Of a DNA stretch of 8,045 bases, positions 6,751-8,045 are shown piece after piece. The stretch is from Kiritimatiellales bacterium (GTDB lineage: Bacteria > Verrucomicrobiota > Kiritimatiellia > Kiritimatiellales > Pontiellaceae), in assembly GCA_015486775.1 (NCBI GenBank), contig WFRA01000119.1, positions 1 to 8,045 on the forward strand, read 5' to 3'. The translations under genes were made by a program, and so were the position numbers. Every line of letters begins with the position of its first letter. Within the stretch, counting starts at the first letter, position 1. The notes beneath the pieces are model-generated. The model saw nothing but the letters and a program-made list of their open reading frames with translations, had not been told where the DNA came from and did no database searches.

Positions 6751-6757
6751 TGCACAA
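6729..6757 (-). promoter_or_regulatory. putative promoter of the parA operon
   Basis: Minus-strand TTGTGC (6752-6757, three of six matches) and TATATT (6729-6734, five of six) are 17 bp apart, with a start predicted near 6722 and a leader of about 22 nt that includes the parA ribosome-binding site. The 87 bp between the yciH stop and the parA start is the largest gap in this gene string, so a fresh start of transcription here is reasonable. Read-through from the upstream genes is not excluded, as no clear terminator is seen. Confidence 0.48.
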
Positions 6758-6787
6758 ACCGAATTCTTTGCTCCCGCAATAACCGGG

Positions 6788-7117
6788 CTATCCCCCCGAA
6801 CGCCTGACGGTGTAGCCGAGGGATTCGAGCTCGGCGACGAGGAGGTCGCGGTGGTCGCCCTGGATTTCGATCCGCCCGTCCTTGAGCGTTCCGCCGGTAC
6901 CGCACTTTTGCTTGGGCTTTTTGGCCAAGTCGCGGAGACCCTCGGGGTGCAGCGGCACGCCGGTAACGACCGTCATGCCCTTGCCCTTCCGCCCCTTGGT
7001 CTCGCGGCCAACGCGCACGATGCCGTCGCCCTTGGGCGCGGTCGGCTTTTTCTTCTCGGACTTGATCCGCCCCTGTCCGGTCGAATAGACGATATCGAGA
7101 TGGTCGAATGATTTCAT
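6788..7117 (-). CDS. yciH: SUI1/eIF1-family translation factor (YciH-like)
   Basis: This 109-residue basic protein is alignable along its whole length with E. coli YciH as I remember it: VYSTGQGRI near the start, PKGDGIVRV (28-36), GRKGKGMTVVTGV (42-54), KCGTGGTLKDGRIEIQGDHR (71-90) and RDLL following. The second half is the SUI1 fold shared with eukaryotic initiation factor eIF1. Bacterial YciH can act in vitro in start-site selection on the 30S subunit and has been linked to stress-time translation control; it is dispensable in E. coli. The ATG at 7117 overlaps the stop of the S1-domain gene in an ATGA, so its translation is probably coupled to that gene. A GGGGCGG stretch within the end of the upstream gene can serve as ribosome-binding site. 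The partnership with an RNA-binding S1 protein supports a role in RNA or ribosome biology. Confidence 0.93.
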   Translation of the reverse strand: MKSFDHLDIVYSTGQGRIKSEKKKPTAPKGDGIVRVGRETKGRKGKGMTVVTGVPLHPEGLRDLAKKPKQKCGTGGTLKDGRIEIQGDHRDLLVAELESLGYTVRRSGG

Positions 7118-7953
7118 TGCCGCCCCGCCAACTTGGTTCCGCCGTCCGCAAATTCGATCAGCCGCTTTTTGTAGAGCGCGCCGATGGCTTGCTTGTAGGT
7201 TTTTTTGCTCACGCCAAAGAGGCGGTAGATCTCTTCGGGGGAGCTTTTTCCGGTAACGGGCATGGAACCTCCCTGCTTTTCCAGATATTGGAGAATCACA
7301 TCCGTGAGATCCGTCACCTTTTCGTAGCCGGGTTTCTGAAAGCAAAGGTCGATCTTTCCGTCGGGACGTAGCTGCTTGATAAAACCGCCGAGGCGCTGGC
7401 CGCGTTCCAGGGGTTGGAAAACCTCGTTGTGGAAAACCATGCCCCAGTGGGTGCCGTTGATGATCGCCTTGTAGCCCAGATCCGTCCGGGCGGCGATGAG
7501 CAGCTCGACCTTTTCGCCCTCCTCGAAGGGGACTTCGGTCTGGTCGAGAAACTTGTCGAGCTTGGAGGAGGCCACGAGGCGGCCGCTCACGCGGTCGAGG
7601 TAGATGCGCACGAGGTACGACTGCCCCTCGCGCATCTTGATCTTTTGCTCGCGAAAGGGAACAAGCAGATCCTTCGGCAGGCCCCAGTCGAGAAACGCGC
7701 CGATCCCGGTTACGGAGACCACGCGCAGGTTGGCAAACTCATCAGCCATCGCGAAGGGCTTGAGGGTGGTGGCGGTGAGCCGATCCTCGGAATCGAGCAT
7801 GATAAAGACCTCGACGGAGTCGCCGGGTTTCCAATCCTTGGAAACATAGCGTTTGGGCAGGAGCACATCGCCCAGCTTGCCGCCATCGAGAAAGAGGCCG
7901 AACTCGGAGGAGCGCAACACCGGCAGGGTGTTTGTTTTTCCAACTTCAACCAT
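7114..7953 (-). CDS. cvfB: CvfB/YitL-like RNA-binding protein with S1 domains and a winged helix
   Basis: This 279-residue cytoplasmic protein has three successive S1-like OB-fold regions, at about 5-62, 73-130 and 143-205. The second is clearest, with VVSVTGIGAFLDWG (77-91) followed by DLLVPFREQ (95-103). The C-terminus (about 216-275) is a winged-helix segment containing SPEEIYRLFGVSKKTYKQAI (238-257) and LYKKRLIEF. This architecture and length match CvfB of Staphylococcus (YitL of Bacillus), a nucleic-acid-binding protein that affects virulence-gene expression; its molecular role elsewhere is unclear. The ATG at 7953 shares its A with the stop of the preceding gene (TGATG) and has an AGGGG eight bases upstream. 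The gene's own stop overlaps yciH by four bases. All three are therefore very likely one coupled unit. The family call is from motif layout; the symbol is by analogy. Confidence 0.87.
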   Translation of the reverse strand: MVEVGKTNTLPVLRSSEFGLFLDGGKLGDVLLPKRYVSKDWKPGDSVEVFIMLDSEDRLTATTLKPFAMADEFANLRVVSVTGIGAFLDWGLPKDLLVPFREQKIKMREGQSYLVRIYLDRVSGRLVASSKLDKFLDQTEVPFEEGEKVELLIAARTDLGYKAIINGTHWGMVFHNEVFQPLERGQRLGGFIKQLRPDGKIDLCFQKPGYEKVTDLTDVILQYLEKQGGSMPVTGKSSPEEIYRLFGVSKKTYKQAIGALYKKRLIEFADGGTKLAGRQ

Positions 7954-8045
7954 CAGCGATGCCCCTGGCTCCGGCGGCTGCGGTAGCTGGGACGCTTGCC
8001 GCCTTGACTGGGGCGTTTCGCGCGGCCATCGGCACCCACCTGCAC
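7953..8045 (-). CDS. C-terminal tail of an unidentified basic protein (enters from the right edge)
   Basis: The minus-strand frame open from the window edge ends at a TGA at 7955-7953 and gives 30 residues rich in Arg, Gly and Ser (nine Lys/Arg), ending SRRSQGHR. Such RGG/RS-like low-complexity tails are common on DEAD-box RNA helicases and other RNA-binding proteins, and the neighbours are RNA-related, but no domain is inside the window and the identity is not established. The stop overlaps the cvfB-like start (TGATG), which supports this frame as genuinely coding and cotranslated. Confidence 0.65.
   Translation of the reverse strand: MQVGADGRAKRPSQGGKRPSYRSRRSQGHR

Noticed and set aside
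6701..6757. A 19-codon N-terminal extension of ParA
   Set aside because: It would start within the promoter and repeat region, while the ATG at 6700 has a good ribosome-binding site and gives the normal Soj N-terminus.
3512..7111. Long plus-strand frames (342 to 471 codons) opposite the barrel, SUMF1-like, parA and yciH genes
   Set aside because: Their translations match no family, and they lie over minus-strand genes with clear domain motifs, ribosome-binding sites and coupled starts.
1..8045. tRNA or rRNA genes, CRISPR repeats, transposases, insertion-sequence ends and attachment sites
   Set aside because: Looked for by eye on both strands; none found.

Overview
The window reads as ordinary chromosome of a GC-rich, diderm, probably anaerobic or facultatively anaerobic bacterium. 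Diderm: a signal-peptide-bearing outer-membrane beta-barrel is encoded. Anaerobic lifestyle: a class I hybrid-cluster protein very like that of Desulfovibrio sits behind a CRP/FNR-type operator. The mixture of a Soj-type ParA, a secreted SUMF1-fold protein with a PEGA-like module and a solitary rpsD start would fit the PVC superphylum (for example Kiritimatiellota). That placement is an inference from remembered family resemblance, not a demonstrated assignment.

Layout. The left edge (1-110, minus) is the N-terminus of ribosomal protein S4 (rpsD), running off the window. It has its own strong sigma70-like promoter (278-305) and a leader of about 160 nt that can fold into several hairpins. Divergent to it, after about 170 bp with no recognisable gene, hcp (584-2209, plus) has an FNR-type palindrome at 477-490 and ends in a textbook bidirectional terminator (2224-2255). 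A cation/Ca2+ exchanger of the CaCA superfamily (2312-3355, plus) follows from its own promoter, placed so close to the ATG that the mRNA is probably leaderless or nearly so.

The right half is all on the minus strand, in two blocks. The upstream block (8045 down to 6788) holds the basic tail of an unidentified, probably RNA-binding protein, a CvfB-like S1-domain protein, and a SUI1/YciH translation factor. These are joined by stop/start overlaps (TGATG and ATGA), so they are very likely one translationally coupled operon devoted to RNA and translation. The downstream block (6757 down to 3386) starts at a promoter overlapped by three TTCGC repeats at exactly 10-bp spacing. It encodes a Soj-type ParA ATPase, then, 4 bp later, a secreted PEGA/SUMF1-fold protein without the FGE catalytic cysteine pair, then an Omp85/D15-type outer-membrane barrel. 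No parB is seen next to parA.

Most of the window is recognisable housekeeping or stress biology. The parts that most deserve a second look are the parA / SUMF1-like / Omp85-like operon, the helically phased repeat at its promoter, and the stand-alone rpsD leader. No mobile element, CRISPR array, tRNA or rRNA gene was seen.
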